A DNA stretch of 51,687 nucleotides from an uncultured Sphingopyxis sp. Its GTDB lineage: Bacteria > Pseudomonadota > Alphaproteobacteria > Sphingomonadales > Sphingomonadaceae. Position 1 is the first letter of the stretch. Every line of letters starts with the position of its first letter. Positions 26,801 through 34,700 of this stretch are shown here, one piece after another. The stretch lies in contig CALMYE010000114.1 in the NCBI GenBank assembly GCA_937873425.1, positions 1-51,687 on the forward strand, given 5' to 3'. A program made the translations under genes and the position numbers. The notes beneath the pieces were generated by a model that searched no databases, was not told the DNA's origin, and saw nothing but the letters and a program-made list of their open reading frames with translations.

Positions 26801-26880
26801 AGCCCCGCGGCGATCGCGCAGCTCGTCAGCAGGCGTTGTTTGCCCGTGCGGGCGGACGAGGTCGAAACGGTCTTGCGCAT
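17830..26880 (-). CDS. Giant haemagglutinin-like exoprotein of a two-partner secretion system (TpsA)
   Basis: A 3016-residue secreted protein. The start ATG 26880 (MRKTVSTSSARTGKQ) has GAGGA seven bases upstream and gives a clean signal peptide ending ALAMGGPALAQ at about residue 39; an in-frame ATG at 26907 lacks such a site. Residues 40-240 carry the TPS/haemagglutination-activity domain, including GNIWFYNAGGILIGSTGVIN, the NPNG-type motif in its sphingomonad form. The body is beta-helix-like repeats. Long stretches are Gly-rich (GGxGGxG, coded about 22,500-25,300), then DIxL/DVxV repeats. Two blocks of about 100 residues are clear internal duplicates. The end has a His cluster (DDHHHSSS) and an acidic proline-containing tail. 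The partner transporter lies directly upstream in the same operon. Confidence 0.93.
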   Translation of the reverse strand: MRKTVSTSSARTGKQRLLTSCAIAAGLAALAMGGPALAQVAGTGNVVSGTGTITPPGPSATTVTTTSPQAIVHWTPTDSAPTGGAIDFLPTGNTLNFVGTGNYTVLNRFVDAGGGSLSRQIALNGTVNSTIGSTTGPRGGNIWFYNAGGILIGSTGVINVGSLVLTANDIDVTGGLFGPGGEIRFRGDSGSTAAVTVNGAINAGFPGSPGSSYVALVAPRIVQNGTVTADGSVAYVAAEAVDIRINSGLFDIAVSVGADSDGGALIEHTAGAVTTGPEQAGGSPAHRIYMVAVPKNDAMGMLLSGSIGYQDAVVARTNSQGAVVLSAGYDIVNGAAAETPVNGAAAGIAIEDVTFRSHTIARASGNFAGDTLSGGILVEGNADFAGNAGTTLTIAPGSQFQADTLIIDSEAGATEIVAGGDLVTFGDLRVTGNTSVLSAAGGNITSGALFVTASSSQNADGSSQGGEARLEVTNGSVIDATSISVTANAEGGIDASSNGLDGTGGNASILVSGTGSSLTADDIAVTADGTGGTDLAAVGGSGTGGSATVRVENGGTLEANDSLVVSASGTGAFGTAQSGDGTGGTATIEVEDTGATVNSSTLDSIATTLSAGGTGAGSIVSALQTLNGGTGQGGDVTISITGDTSTSVDLGDTTLNAFGVGGHSNSDGMGAQGGAGFGGSVTVAIAGGASIEFPSLDVEARGESGFASFDSVTGRSGDSEGGEILFSATGGSTLRVDNGLTLNASAIAPLARNVGSSIGGDITLTANTGGAIEITGLLAGNAFARSGASSVERDSVGSSTGGTIRLDADGGSITALGLFFRADAATSHSGPATNAAVGGTISLTATGGGEIAATDGSGFFSTSAIGGYSDEGASATGGDIEVIADGGTISFANNAEFAADGFAGGATLLGTATPPVLRGGNILIRVGADSGSSMTIGNELFASSDGGSGVFGEGGLEPGGSGSGRGGEVTLAIEGGTFSASQVFLSAGGSGGIAEGGSEGNAGIGGTATFRQSGGDAFINDLSVVADGEGGAALGNAPAGRGEGGVATINFNGGTYRGETIVAYAEGSGGAGQAGYSDGDPANDIAATAGGEGRGGTATINLDGTTDVGATEIIASAMGFGGAGGDYLLFGGSAGGTGSGGDSFGGTAEINLIAGTLNTDEMIADASGIGGAGGEVILFTTPTPGGAGAGGSGGLGHGGIATIRFATLDAEANDTIAVRARGEGGAGSNNSTGGDGGGGQGGTAAVVIDNIPAGTLDLMVVDAGATGGDGGNGQNGAGGNGGFGSGGTASVEVLGEDGRAFIAAGNFITTGTGGNGGDAFVDFMSAVAGPAGGNGGDGNGGTLNILASDGAVVALAGSLSSNGVGGDGGRGADNFGSVTLPGPDGELGTMDDEVVNFTGGDGGIAGAGIGGTVQLTAIGATIDSDGAPVFLSATGQSGDGGDGGDGTGGSGGCCSGFVDQGGRGIIQALNSASETGRISLGDTSIDTDGFIAGRIELIAEGTITMTSLTAQAAGFADPTNNDTDVAPRGIFMSVLDGGLIQTDGAMALTTGSSVGVYAQGSGQLNVGGDLTVAVEDQVDIRHDFRDGDAPTIQTGGSASFTAVNSIRSAEGGLVSTGDSLSMVVNGIDGAIDVDSLDAQTSTFLIAQAGRINVYGTSTSGDDLFANAANEVAVNDASAGDDISLIGGTVVAGSLITDGSGFDSELDGSNIFIRSTAATTVEHAEADNDFTAIVGSFATGLDSIITGGDIDIDSVGDVDLGNSDAGGSVTVSGTSILFNDLFAGTSIDLTATTGGVTGTGIVAAGQNLNIDAAGDVDVAELDAGIDLILVAGGDIATGAATAGGNLLFTADGSIGTGALTAGFFGRLEGGGAIDVGGDVNANVGFAALGSEVSVGNITAPNGSVGLFASAGDITATGTIDTDGGFDAIATGAVSLTGDVRAGNGAIIEGASIELGSLSGSFVQLTSTSGGITSTGEIESFRDISITTADGGDFNRLVAGDDIFLQGSGDVTIAFMNASGENPGGEEIGSNVEAVLAGHLHVEHGEAADDFTANVASFSTGLNSIITGGNIDITADGPADLGNSTAGGFIDVDAQSIAFVTLDAGDYVDLHATGSAPGEGIAGTAILAGTDVLLDGSSIAVDSIAAGGSLSAVGTGGPVAIGQASIAGNIGVFAAGDLTGIYNAGGDIALSSAADIIVTANAAGGAPDPSNGDVNTAGNVFTDAAGDVVLTDSSAAGMFGVNAGGSATLTHVTAGEDLLVLAGTTADLAHITVGDDLDVRAADAVTVTDASATGAGPDGFLLNYSSSGGFTIGQGEGASSIDGADIDLRSTGSSVTATDLSAGDDIFIDAATTLAVTGATTLGLGQTGGASGIFTQSGDATLSGLDAFDDVDVQSSGVVDVTGAIRSGRDTSITADSVTMATLVDPNNTVLDTINAGRNLTVVTSDAIDASVLRAGGDLSLTAGTTVDVQQAVSGAGGTLTLDGADGVIGGLIVSGGPTTLTSAGGNVEIGSFNSAGPVTASADSILIASGGGSLVFSQLETDVGDASVTTSGNLSVTSGQVAGTATLRSGFNLDITQLAATDIELESSNTMTLGSVTADETLFGEASGMLTVNGGVTGRQMSLGSHDIAIGANGRLGTGGTTEILDVRNTSDETTFVGGTGTRSSYHLDADEMTRLFGNDITIFAPRINSNQGGFVALAPGALPVPIASVGSSDPPDVVIDDFTVTAGGSTSNIGASGSLTIATPGKARVIGDAALTGMSDSNSFSIFADDALEVILGEGTIRLTGSGSAPGGMLNLVSDDVIVATASAISDVGSATGIGAINDRLAQNDGIVLDDGALFAGGIDVSVTGGFYVQNSGTGTAFDERRGLTFGPLGLNVNVEDANSRIVINGVHLGSSGQVTGLDVIPLMSIDGFVLGSGPLSGSGLAFDSGSTVNGCVIANPASCVVLIDDHHHSSSFPVQDVIEREEEGEGEDADGLGLPIPLITMRDLDPLTGEPLLDDPVTGAGNDDLWTPPVD

Positions 26881-26908
26881 GGCGAAGGTCCTCGAAACAA
26901 AGCTCATC

Positions 26909-28732
26909 TCAGCGCGCCTTCACGCCGAACTGGGTGGTGAAGGAGAGCAGGAAACGCGGGTCGGGCCGCTGCGGCAGGAAAGTCGGACGGTTGAGCGGCA
27001 CCGCGACCGTCAGGTCGAGCCGCCCGACGTCGCCATAGGCGAGGCGCAGGCCGCCGCCCGCCGAATAGAGCTTCTGCGGGTTGAACCCGTTGAAGGCGGC
27101 ATCCTTGTTCCACACCCAGGTGGCGTCGAAGAAGGCGAAGGGCTGAAAGGCCACGCTTTCGCGGTTGGCGGGGATCAGCGAGCCATATTTCGCCTCGAGC
27201 GCGACCGCGACGCCGCTGTCGCCGATCACCGTGCCGGGGTCGAAGCCCCGTCCGACGGTGAAATTGCCGCCCGAAAATTCCTCATAGGCGAGCAGCGGGT
27301 CGCTCGCCCATTGCGCGCGCGGCGCCGCCGACAGGGTGAGCTGCTTGACCGGTCGCCATTCGGCGAGCGCGCTGGCGCGCAACAGGAAGGCGTCGGGTTT
27401 GCCCTCGACGCGGGTCAGCGGGATCGCGCCGGGCGCGAAGCAGGCGGCACCGGCCGGGCCGCAATCGTCGCTCGCGCCGAGGAACTTCACGCCCTGCCGC
27501 GCTTCGAGCGAGCCGCCCATATACCAGCGCGGCTCGGCCGGGCTGAAACCGCCGCGCCCGGCGACCGAGGCGGGGTCGGTCCAGCTCGCGTCGGCGCGCA
27601 GGTTGAAGACGCGCAGCCGGTCGCGGTTGATCGGCACGCCGCCGAAGGCGATGTCCTGGTCGATGAAGTCGAGCCCGCCGCCGATGGTCAGCCGCCGTGC
27701 CTGCGTCAGCACCAGCGGATAGGATGCGAACAGGCTGACGATCTGGGTCTCCGACTTGATCGGCAGTCCCGCGACATCGGGCTTGGTCCAGGCATAGGTG
27801 AAGCTGCCGCCCAGCTTCAGCCCCTCGCTGCCGACGCGGAATTCATGCGCGACTTGCGCGACATTCTGTTCCTCGAAATCGGGGGTCGAATAGAAGCTGA
27901 CCGTGGTCAGGTCGCCCATGCCGGTCAGGCCGGGGATGCGCGCCCGCACGATGCCGCCCCAGCGCCCGACGTCCTTCGACCCGAAATTCTGGATATTGGC
28001 GTCGAACAGCGCGGCGGTGCGCTCGACCGTCACCTCGCCGACGACCTCGCCGGGGGCGGCGCCGGGGCGCAGCGTCAGCCGCGCCGACAGGCCGGGAATG
28101 TCGCGCGCGAGCAGCAGATAGCGCTCGGCATCGACGATGTTGAACACCGGCTGGTCGTCGAGGTGCGAGAGGTAGCGTTGCAGCAGCTTCTCGGATCGCC
28201 CGGCGTCGCCGCGCACCTCGATGCGGCTCATCCGCGCCGCCAATATGTCGAATCGCACGACCCCGTCGTCGATGGTCTGCGGCGGCACGCGCACCGCGGC
28301 CAGATAGCCCTTCGACCGCAGGATCGTCGCCGCGCGGTCGCGAATGTCGCACACCGCCGCGATCGGCAGATCCTGTCCGACGCGGTCGCTCCAGGCGGGG
28401 CCGAGCATGGCGGGGTCGATGCCCTCGACCGGCGAAAATTGCACGTTGCGCAGCGTGATGCGGATATGCGCGAATTCGGGGTTGGCGAGCGGGCAGGGCG
28501 CGCGCTCGATCGCGTCGTCGGCGGTGACGATCTGCTCGCTCGGGAGCGGCGTGGCGGGCGGCGGCGGGCGCTGGATTTCCTCGCGCGTCGGAATCTGCGG
28601 CGTCCCCTGCGCCTGCGCGGCGACTGGCAGCACCGCCGCCAGGATCAGCCCGGAGCCGGCGAGAATCGCCGCTCGCAGATGCCGCACCGGACGGTTCTCG
28701 CCCGTCTGCTTCCGAAGCCCCTTGCCGTTCAT
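26909..28732 (-). CDS. ShlB/FhaC-family outer-membrane transporter (TpsB)
   Basis: A 607-residue protein starting at ATG 28732 with AAGGGGG upstream. It has a signal peptide to about residue 42 (AAVLPVAAQAQ) and a proline-rich linker. Two POTRA-like regions follow (about 70-240, including HIRITLRNVQFSPVEGID and MSRIEVRGDAG), then a beta-barrel rich in alternating aromatic/hydrophobic strands. The loop-6 motif of the Omp85/TpsB superfamily appears as GRGFDPG. It should export the TpsA exoprotein across the outer membrane. Its stop is 28 bases before the TpsA ATG. Confidence 0.95.
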   Translation of the reverse strand: MNGKGLRKQTGENRPVRHLRAAILAGSGLILAAVLPVAAQAQGTPQIPTREEIQRPPPPATPLPSEQIVTADDAIERAPCPLANPEFAHIRITLRNVQFSPVEGIDPAMLGPAWSDRVGQDLPIAAVCDIRDRAATILRSKGYLAAVRVPPQTIDDGVVRFDILAARMSRIEVRGDAGRSEKLLQRYLSHLDDQPVFNIVDAERYLLLARDIPGLSARLTLRPGAAPGEVVGEVTVERTAALFDANIQNFGSKDVGRWGGIVRARIPGLTGMGDLTTVSFYSTPDFEEQNVAQVAHEFRVGSEGLKLGGSFTYAWTKPDVAGLPIKSETQIVSLFASYPLVLTQARRLTIGGGLDFIDQDIAFGGVPINRDRLRVFNLRADASWTDPASVAGRGGFSPAEPRWYMGGSLEARQGVKFLGASDDCGPAGAACFAPGAIPLTRVEGKPDAFLLRASALAEWRPVKQLTLSAAPRAQWASDPLLAYEEFSGGNFTVGRGFDPGTVIGDSGVAVALEAKYGSLIPANRESVAFQPFAFFDATWVWNKDAAFNGFNPQKLYSAGGGLRLAYGDVGRLDLTVAVPLNRPTFLPQRPDPRFLLSFTTQFGVKAR

Positions 28733-28885
28733 TACGCCCCCTTGCGTCCGAACCCGCGCGGCGCCGGCGCCGCACGTTCAATTCTTACTGCGCGGCCGGG
28801 GAGTCCGGCTGCGCGAATGTTCGACCCAAGGAAAGGACTGGCCGCTCTGGCGGCAGCTTTTCAATTCATTGTTATCAGATGGATC

Positions 28886-28906
28886 GGGCGGGTTCAATGC
28901 CCGCCC
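28886..28906. terminator. Hairpin between the small exported protein and TpsB
   Basis: A GGGCGGG-N7-CCCGCCC stem-loop lies 9 bp past the stop of the upstream minus-strand gene (28915). It has no U-run on the minus strand, so it is at best a weak terminator or attenuator. The 182-bp gap otherwise should hold the tpsBA promoter; no convincing -35/-10 pair was identified. Confidence 0.4.
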
Positions 28907-28914
28907 GGCTCCAT

Positions 28915-29676
28915 TCATCCCGTTGCGTTTTCCTCCGCCGACATCGCATCGACCAGCCGGTCGAGCTGCGGCGAGCAGCCCTTCGCCACCAGCATGTCGG
29001 CCGACGCTTCGGGGGTTTCCGGCATCGCCTCGAGCGGGGCGAAGCGCACCGTCACCGGCGCGGCGAGTCCGCCGCCCGAAAAGCGGTAGTCGATGTCATA
29101 TTGCAGCGGCACTTCGGCCGGCCAGCGCTTGAACTGCGCATCCTTCTTGAGCTCGGTGCTGCCGGCCTTGCCGGCACCCTCGACCCGCACCACCGTGTCG
29201 GCGCTGGCGTCGGGGCGCCACAGCAGCAAGGTCGCGGGGTCGGCGACGCAGAAGGTGCCGCCCTCGCGATAGTCGAGCAGCCACAGGTTCGGCGCGCGGA
29301 CGATGGCGGGCGCTTCCTCTTCCGGGCCGCGGGTGAATCCGCCGCGCGACTGCGTCGGCGGGCGCTTGGCGATCATCCGCGTCACGGTGGTGCCCATCGA
29401 CTGGCTCAACTGCACCGGCGCGCTGGTGTTGAAGGTGCCGGCGCCGGTCAGCGTCCGGGTCTTGCCGTCCTGAATCAGCACCAGCCGGTCGCCGGCGACC
29501 AGCGTCACGCGCTCGCCGGCCTTGAACTTGGTGCCGGTCGGATATTGGCTCGCCGATGGCCCTGTGGATCGCACCACCATCGACTGTGCGGCGGCGGTGC
29601 CCGCAACGGCCATCGCCGCGACGGCTGCAGCGGTGGTCAATGCCAGGCGGCTCATACGGATGTCAGGAAAGGACAT
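28915..29676 (-). CDS. Exported protein of unknown function with FecR-like segment
   Basis: A 253-residue protein with signal peptide MSRLALTTAAAVAAMAVAGTAAAQ. The following segment (YPTGTKFKAGERVTLVAGDR, LVLIQDGKTRTLTGAGTF) has the shape of a FecR/surface-layer beta domain, but this is a resemblance only. The C-terminal half has single Cys residues in FCVADPATLLLW and AKGCSPQLDRLVD that could pair in the periplasm. ATG 29676 has AGGAG six bases upstream and overlaps the end of the cyclase gene by 14 bases, so the two are translationally linked. It is probably a periplasmic partner of the cyclase or CHAT protein. Confidence 0.7.
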   Translation of the reverse strand: MSFPDIRMSRLALTTAAAVAAMAVAGTAAAQSMVVRSTGPSASQYPTGTKFKAGERVTLVAGDRLVLIQDGKTRTLTGAGTFNTSAPVQLSQSMGTTVTRMIAKRPPTQSRGGFTRGPEEEAPAIVRAPNLWLLDYREGGTFCVADPATLLLWRPDASADTVVRVEGAGKAGSTELKKDAQFKRWPAEVPLQYDIDYRFSGGGLAAPVTVRFAPLEAMPETPEASADMLVAKGCSPQLDRLVDAMSAEENATG

Positions 29677-31744
29677 AGCTTTCTCCTGTTTCGGTCTCGT
29701 TCAATCGTTCTATCAAGAACATTATGGCTGTATCCTGACTGAATTCGGCGCCGATCGCTGTGGCGTGCGTCACATAGGCATTTTTATCGCCCGCGGCGTG
29801 CGCTGCAACCATTTCGGCGATTCGCGCCCGCTGATCGGGCGTCAGGTCGCCGCGCGGGGTCAGCACATCGACCGGCTGTGCGCGCCCGCGCAGCGTGACC
29901 CGGCCCATCGGCACCAGATCGTCGCGCCCGGCGCGCGCCGCCGCCTCGGCGGAGATCAGCACGCCGGTCCTGATGCTCTTGTTCGCGGCCTCGAGTCGCG
30001 ACGCGGTGTTCATGCTGTCGCCGAGCGCGGTATACTGGATGCGATCCTCGCCGCCGAAATTGCCGACGATCGCGTCGCCGACATGCAGCCCGACGCGCGT
30101 CATGCCGATGGGCGGAACATCCTCGGCGGCCAGATCGATGCGGAATTTCTCGCCCGCCTCGTACATCGCGAGCGCCGCCGCTGCGGCGCGCGGCCCGTCG
30201 TCGGGCCGGCTGAGCGGCGCCCCCCAGAAGGCGACGACCGCGTCACCGACGAACTTGTCGATCGTCCCGCCATGATCGAGCACGACGTCGGAGAGGCGGT
30301 CGAGATATTCGTTGAGCAGCCGCGCGACCGTTTCCGGCGTCGTCGCATGGCTCATCTTGGTGAAGCCTTCGAGGTCGGTGAAGACGCAGAAGATGTTGCG
30401 CCGCTCCCCGTGCAGCGACAATTGCTCGGGATCGCGCATGATCTGCGCCGCGACGTCGGCGGGCAGATATTTGCCGAGCGCCGACTGGGCGAAGGCGCGC
30501 TGCTGCGACCCGATGGTGCGCGCCGCGGTGCCGACCGCGGCATAGCCGAACAGCCAGCCGAGCGCCTGTCCGAAGGCGGGCAGGCCGGTGGTATCGACGC
30601 CGACCTTCTGCAGCCAGAAGGGATAGGCGAGGAAGAAGGCCATCTGCCCGATGAAGATAAGCACCACCCAGCGCGTCCTGAGGTCGATCAGGCTGGTCAG
30701 CCCGCCCGCGAGCACGACGAGCAGCGCGAGCGTCCACAGCGCCCAGCCGGGGATCGGTTTCGCCCAGGCCCCGTCGAGCTGTTGCGCCAGCATATGCGCG
30801 TGGACCTCCAGCCCCACCATCGTCTCGCGCTCGCCCGACTGCAGGTCGGGCAGGCGCGACAGCGGCGTCGCGAACTGGTCGGTGTCGATGATGTCGCCGC
30901 CGATCAGCACATAGCGGTCCTTCACCAACTCTCCGAAGCCGGCCAGCGTGTCTTCGTCCATCTGCATCGCGAAGCCGTCGATGGGGATATTGGCGAAGAC
31001 CGGCTCTTCCTCGCCCTCGGTCGCGCGTGCGGGCATCAGGAAGCGGATATTGCCCTGATAGTCGGCATGGGCCGGATCGATCGGCGCCATCGCATTGGCC
31101 ATCAGCGGCGGCAGCCCCTCCGGCCGGTCGGGCCATTTGCGGATGACCCCGTCGGCCTCGACGCTGAAGCGAACGCTCGTCGGCTTCGTCTTCGCCGTCG
31201 CCACATCGGCGATGAAGCCTTCCAGAAACTTCTGCTGTTCATAGAAGATGGTGTTGGGATTGCTCGCCTGCTCGACATAGGCGATCCAGGTGGGCGTCCG
31301 CATCGCCCGGAGCTGCGTCTGCAGCACATCGTCGTCGGGGCGCGGGGAATCGAAACCGATATCGATGCCGATCGCCTTCGCCCCCATCCGGTCGATGTTG
31401 GCGAGCGCATTGGCGAGCAAAGTGCGGTCGAGCGGCGACCTGATGCCGGTGTTGAACAAGGTCTCGTCATTATAGGTGATCATGACGATGCGCGGGTCCT
31501 GGCCGACGTGCGGTGCCATCAGGGTCGCGCGGCTGTCGTAGAGCGCACGCTCGGCATCGCCGATCAGCGGCAGGCCCCAGCTCGTCCGCGCGATCAGCAC
31601 GGCGACGAGCAGGAACAATAGCGTCGTCGCCATCCGTGCCGGGCCAAGCTGGGTGAACAGCCGCCGCAGCCGCCGGCGCAGCGGGACGGCGGGAGGCCGG
31701 TCCGGCTGACCTGCCTCGATTTCAATCGGCGGCGCGTCGGTCAT
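29663..31744 (-). CDS. CHASE2-domain class III adenylate/guanylate cyclase
   Basis: A 693-residue inner-membrane receptor cyclase. After an N-terminal helix (about 39-52) comes a large periplasmic CHASE2 domain (about 60-320, with DSRATLMAPH, IGIDIGFDSPRPDDD and YVLIGGDIIDTDQF). Three closely spaced helices follow (about 335-415), then the cytoplasmic class III cyclase domain. The metal-binding aspartates are present (D457 in FTDLEGFTKMS, D501 in DKFVGDAVVAFWG), as are GLHVGDAIVGNFG and TALGDSMNTASRLE, so it should be active. The start is four bases after the CHAT gene stop. The signal sensed is unknown; the context suggests envelope or surface events. Confidence 0.94.
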   Translation of the reverse strand: MTDAPPIEIEAGQPDRPPAVPLRRRLRRLFTQLGPARMATTLLFLLVAVLIARTSWGLPLIGDAERALYDSRATLMAPHVGQDPRIVMITYNDETLFNTGIRSPLDRTLLANALANIDRMGAKAIGIDIGFDSPRPDDDVLQTQLRAMRTPTWIAYVEQASNPNTIFYEQQKFLEGFIADVATAKTKPTSVRFSVEADGVIRKWPDRPEGLPPLMANAMAPIDPAHADYQGNIRFLMPARATEGEEEPVFANIPIDGFAMQMDEDTLAGFGELVKDRYVLIGGDIIDTDQFATPLSRLPDLQSGERETMVGLEVHAHMLAQQLDGAWAKPIPGWALWTLALLVVLAGGLTSLIDLRTRWVVLIFIGQMAFFLAYPFWLQKVGVDTTGLPAFGQALGWLFGYAAVGTAARTIGSQQRAFAQSALGKYLPADVAAQIMRDPEQLSLHGERRNIFCVFTDLEGFTKMSHATTPETVARLLNEYLDRLSDVVLDHGGTIDKFVGDAVVAFWGAPLSRPDDGPRAAAAALAMYEAGEKFRIDLAAEDVPPIGMTRVGLHVGDAIVGNFGGEDRIQYTALGDSMNTASRLEAANKSIRTGVLISAEAAARAGRDDLVPMGRVTLRGRAQPVDVLTPRGDLTPDQRARIAEMVAAHAAGDKNAYVTHATAIGAEFSQDTAIMFLIERLNETETGESYVLS

Positions 31745-31748
31745 CGGT

Positions 31749-34700
31749 TCAGCGCGCGGCGCGGCCCGCCGTCTCGCCGGCCGCGGCTGCCGCCGTGCCT
31801 CCGTGCAGCAGCGCCTGGCCGCCGTCGCCGATGATCGCGAAGCCCGCCCAATAGAAGGGGTGCGACGTCTGCCTGTCGTCCATCAGCCGGACCTGCGCGG
31901 TCCATAGTGCGTCGGCGACGCTTTCGCCCTGCCGCGCGGCGAACAGGCCGCCGATCAGCCGCTTGGTCGCGTCATAATCGTCGGGCGCGGGCCAGTGGCT
32001 GGCGATCACCGACCGGCCGCCGGCGCCGATAAAGGCGCGCACCAGCCCGTCGAGCGCATTGCCGCCGCCGCTGGCGAGGCCCGCCTCGCGCGTCGCGCTG
32101 ACCGACGCCGCGCCCGCCGTGTCGCATGCCGACAGGATGACGAGGTCGGCGTTGATCTTGAGGTCGTAGATTTCCTGGAAGGTCAGCAGCCCGTCCGAAT
32201 CGCCGTCGCCGAAGGAGGTGACGAGCGCCGGGCGCGCGGGGCAGGAGGGACGCGGCGCGGTGACCAGCCCATGGGTCGCGAAATGGATGATGCGATAGTC
32301 GCCGAGGTCGCCGCGCGCCTTGACCGCCGTGTCGGTGAAGGCGCCGCCGGTGAGCAGCGCGCCCGCCGCACCGCCCATCGCGCTGCGCGCGGTGACCAGT
32401 TCGTCGGCGGAGATCGGCCGGTTCCACTGGCCGAGGTCCCACAGGCAGCTTTCGTCGACCCCGCCCGCCGCGCCGCGCGTGCCGAGCGAAGGCAGGACGT
32501 CGCCGACCGGCTGGTTCTCGCCCAGCCCGAAATATTGGTTGGCGGCGTTCGACGGCGCCGCCTGCCGCGCGTTGCGGAAGGCGAGGGCGGACACCGCGGT
32601 GCTCGGCCGCGTCGTCCGCCCGAGCCACGCGATGCGCCGCATGTCGAAGGCGTCGGCCTCCGGATCGAGCAGCTTGTCCTCATATTCGGCAAGGCCGGTG
32701 TCGGCGACGACCAGCAGGTTGATCGGCAGCCGCAGCATCGCGCCGTCGGGCTCGAAGATCAGATGGGCGACGCCCGGCAGCCTTGCCGCGACCGGCCCGA
32801 ACAGGCGGGTGTAAAGGTCGTGCGCCATCGTCGCGTCGAATGGATAGGTGACGCGGCGCCCGCTCTCGACGACCGAGATGGTCGCGCGCAGCCCATCGAC
32901 CGCCGTGTCGAGTTCGCGCGCCGACAGGCCCGCGCGCCACAGCTGCGCGCCGCCCGGTTCGATCAGCATCGCATAGACGGCGTCGCCGACGACGAGCATC
33001 TTGAGATAGGCCTCGTCGGCGCGCAGCGCCTGTTGCAGCTCGGGCAGGTCGAGCTTGCCCGGCGCGACGACGCGATATTGCGGGAAGTCGGACAGGCGCG
33101 CGACCGTCTCCGCCTGCTGGAAGGCGAGATTGTCGAGCCGCGTCTTGAGGTCGGCGCGCAGCGCGGCGATCTCGGCCGACGCGGGAAGCTGGGCGAGCCG
33201 CGCATCCTCGATCCGCGCGCGCTCGATGTCGCGGTTCAGCGTCGTCGCCTGGCGGAACAGCCGCGCCCCCTCGCTGCTGCCGCTCGACAGCTCGCGCGCG
33301 AGCACCGCCTGGGTATCGGCGACGCCGGGGCGGACCTGCAGCTGGCTCGCGACGAAGAAATCGTCGAGCGCCGTCCGGTCGGTCGCGGCGCGATCGGCGA
33401 GCAGGCGGTAATAGGGCGCCATCATGTTCGCCATGCCCGTCGTCGAGCGCTGCGAGCCTGCGAGCGCGGCGACGACGCCGCGATAGATGTCGAGCGCCTC
33501 CGCCTCGCGCCCGTGGCGGGTCAGGAAGGCGGCATAGCGCGCACGCGCCGAGGCGAGCGCGTGCGTTTCGGGATATTCGACCGCGAGCGCCGCGACCGAT
33601 TCGAGGAAGCGCGCGTCGGCGGCGCCGACGTCGCCCGCGGCCTCCTCGGCCAGCGCCAGTTCGCCCAGCATCTGCGAGCGCAGCCGCACGATCGACGTCA
33701 CGCGGCCTTCGCGCACCGCGATGGCGTCGGTCAGGCCCTTGACCTGCGCTGCCTTCGCCGCCTGCGGATTGCCGCGCAGCCGCTCGACCGTGCCGAGCAG
33801 GTGGACCGCCTGCGCGTCGATGATCTGCGCGCGTTCGAGCGGGGTCAGCCGTTCGCGGTCGTCGCTCTGGCGAACCGCGCGCGAACTGTGGCCGCTGTTC
33901 ACTCCGGCGACGATCTCCGGGGTCAGCGTCACCGCCGTCCCTTCGACCGTCACCGCGCTGGTCAGCGGCGGAATGGGGGTGCCCAGCAGGGCGGCGGCGC
34001 GGTCGTAGTCGCGCTGGTTAAGCGCGTCGATCGCGCGGAAATTGCGGCGCAGGCGCAGCTGCACCGCGTCGGTGGTCGGGATCGCCTCGACCTCGGCGAA
34101 CAGCCGTTCGGCCTCGGCGAATTCGCCGAGGTTCGACCGTTGCAGCGCGCGGTTCAGCGTGAATTCGGTCGGGTCGATGTCGGCCGACGCCTGCTCCTCC
34201 AGCGCGCGGCGCGACAGCGCCTCGAAGAATTCGGCTGCCTCGGCATAATCGCCGCTGTGGTTGCGGCGATAGCCCTCCGCCAGCGCGCGGTCGACGTCGA
34301 TCGTCCCCGCGAGCGTGCGCGCAAAGCCGTCGTTGCCGCCGATCGAGGTCGTCGCGACGCTGATCACGCCCGGCATCACCCGGCGCTGCCGCACAGATTC
34401 GAGCGCCAGCCGCAGCGCGTCGTCATAGGCGGCGAAGCCCTCGACGGCATAGGCGGTGTTGCCGTCGGCGACGATGCGCGTGTTCCACTGGACGTCGCTG
34501 TCCCGGACCGTGCAGGCGGTCGGGGCGGTGCAGACGATCGTCCCGGCGCGCCCGCGCTCAATGCGCGCCTGCGCCTCGCCGGGGGTCGCGCGCAGCATGC
34601 GCAGATAACCGACCGGCTGGCTCGCGTCGCGGCACAGGATCATCCAGGCGCGGTCGAACATCCCCGAAATCACCGAATCGCGCACCGTGGCCTGCACTTC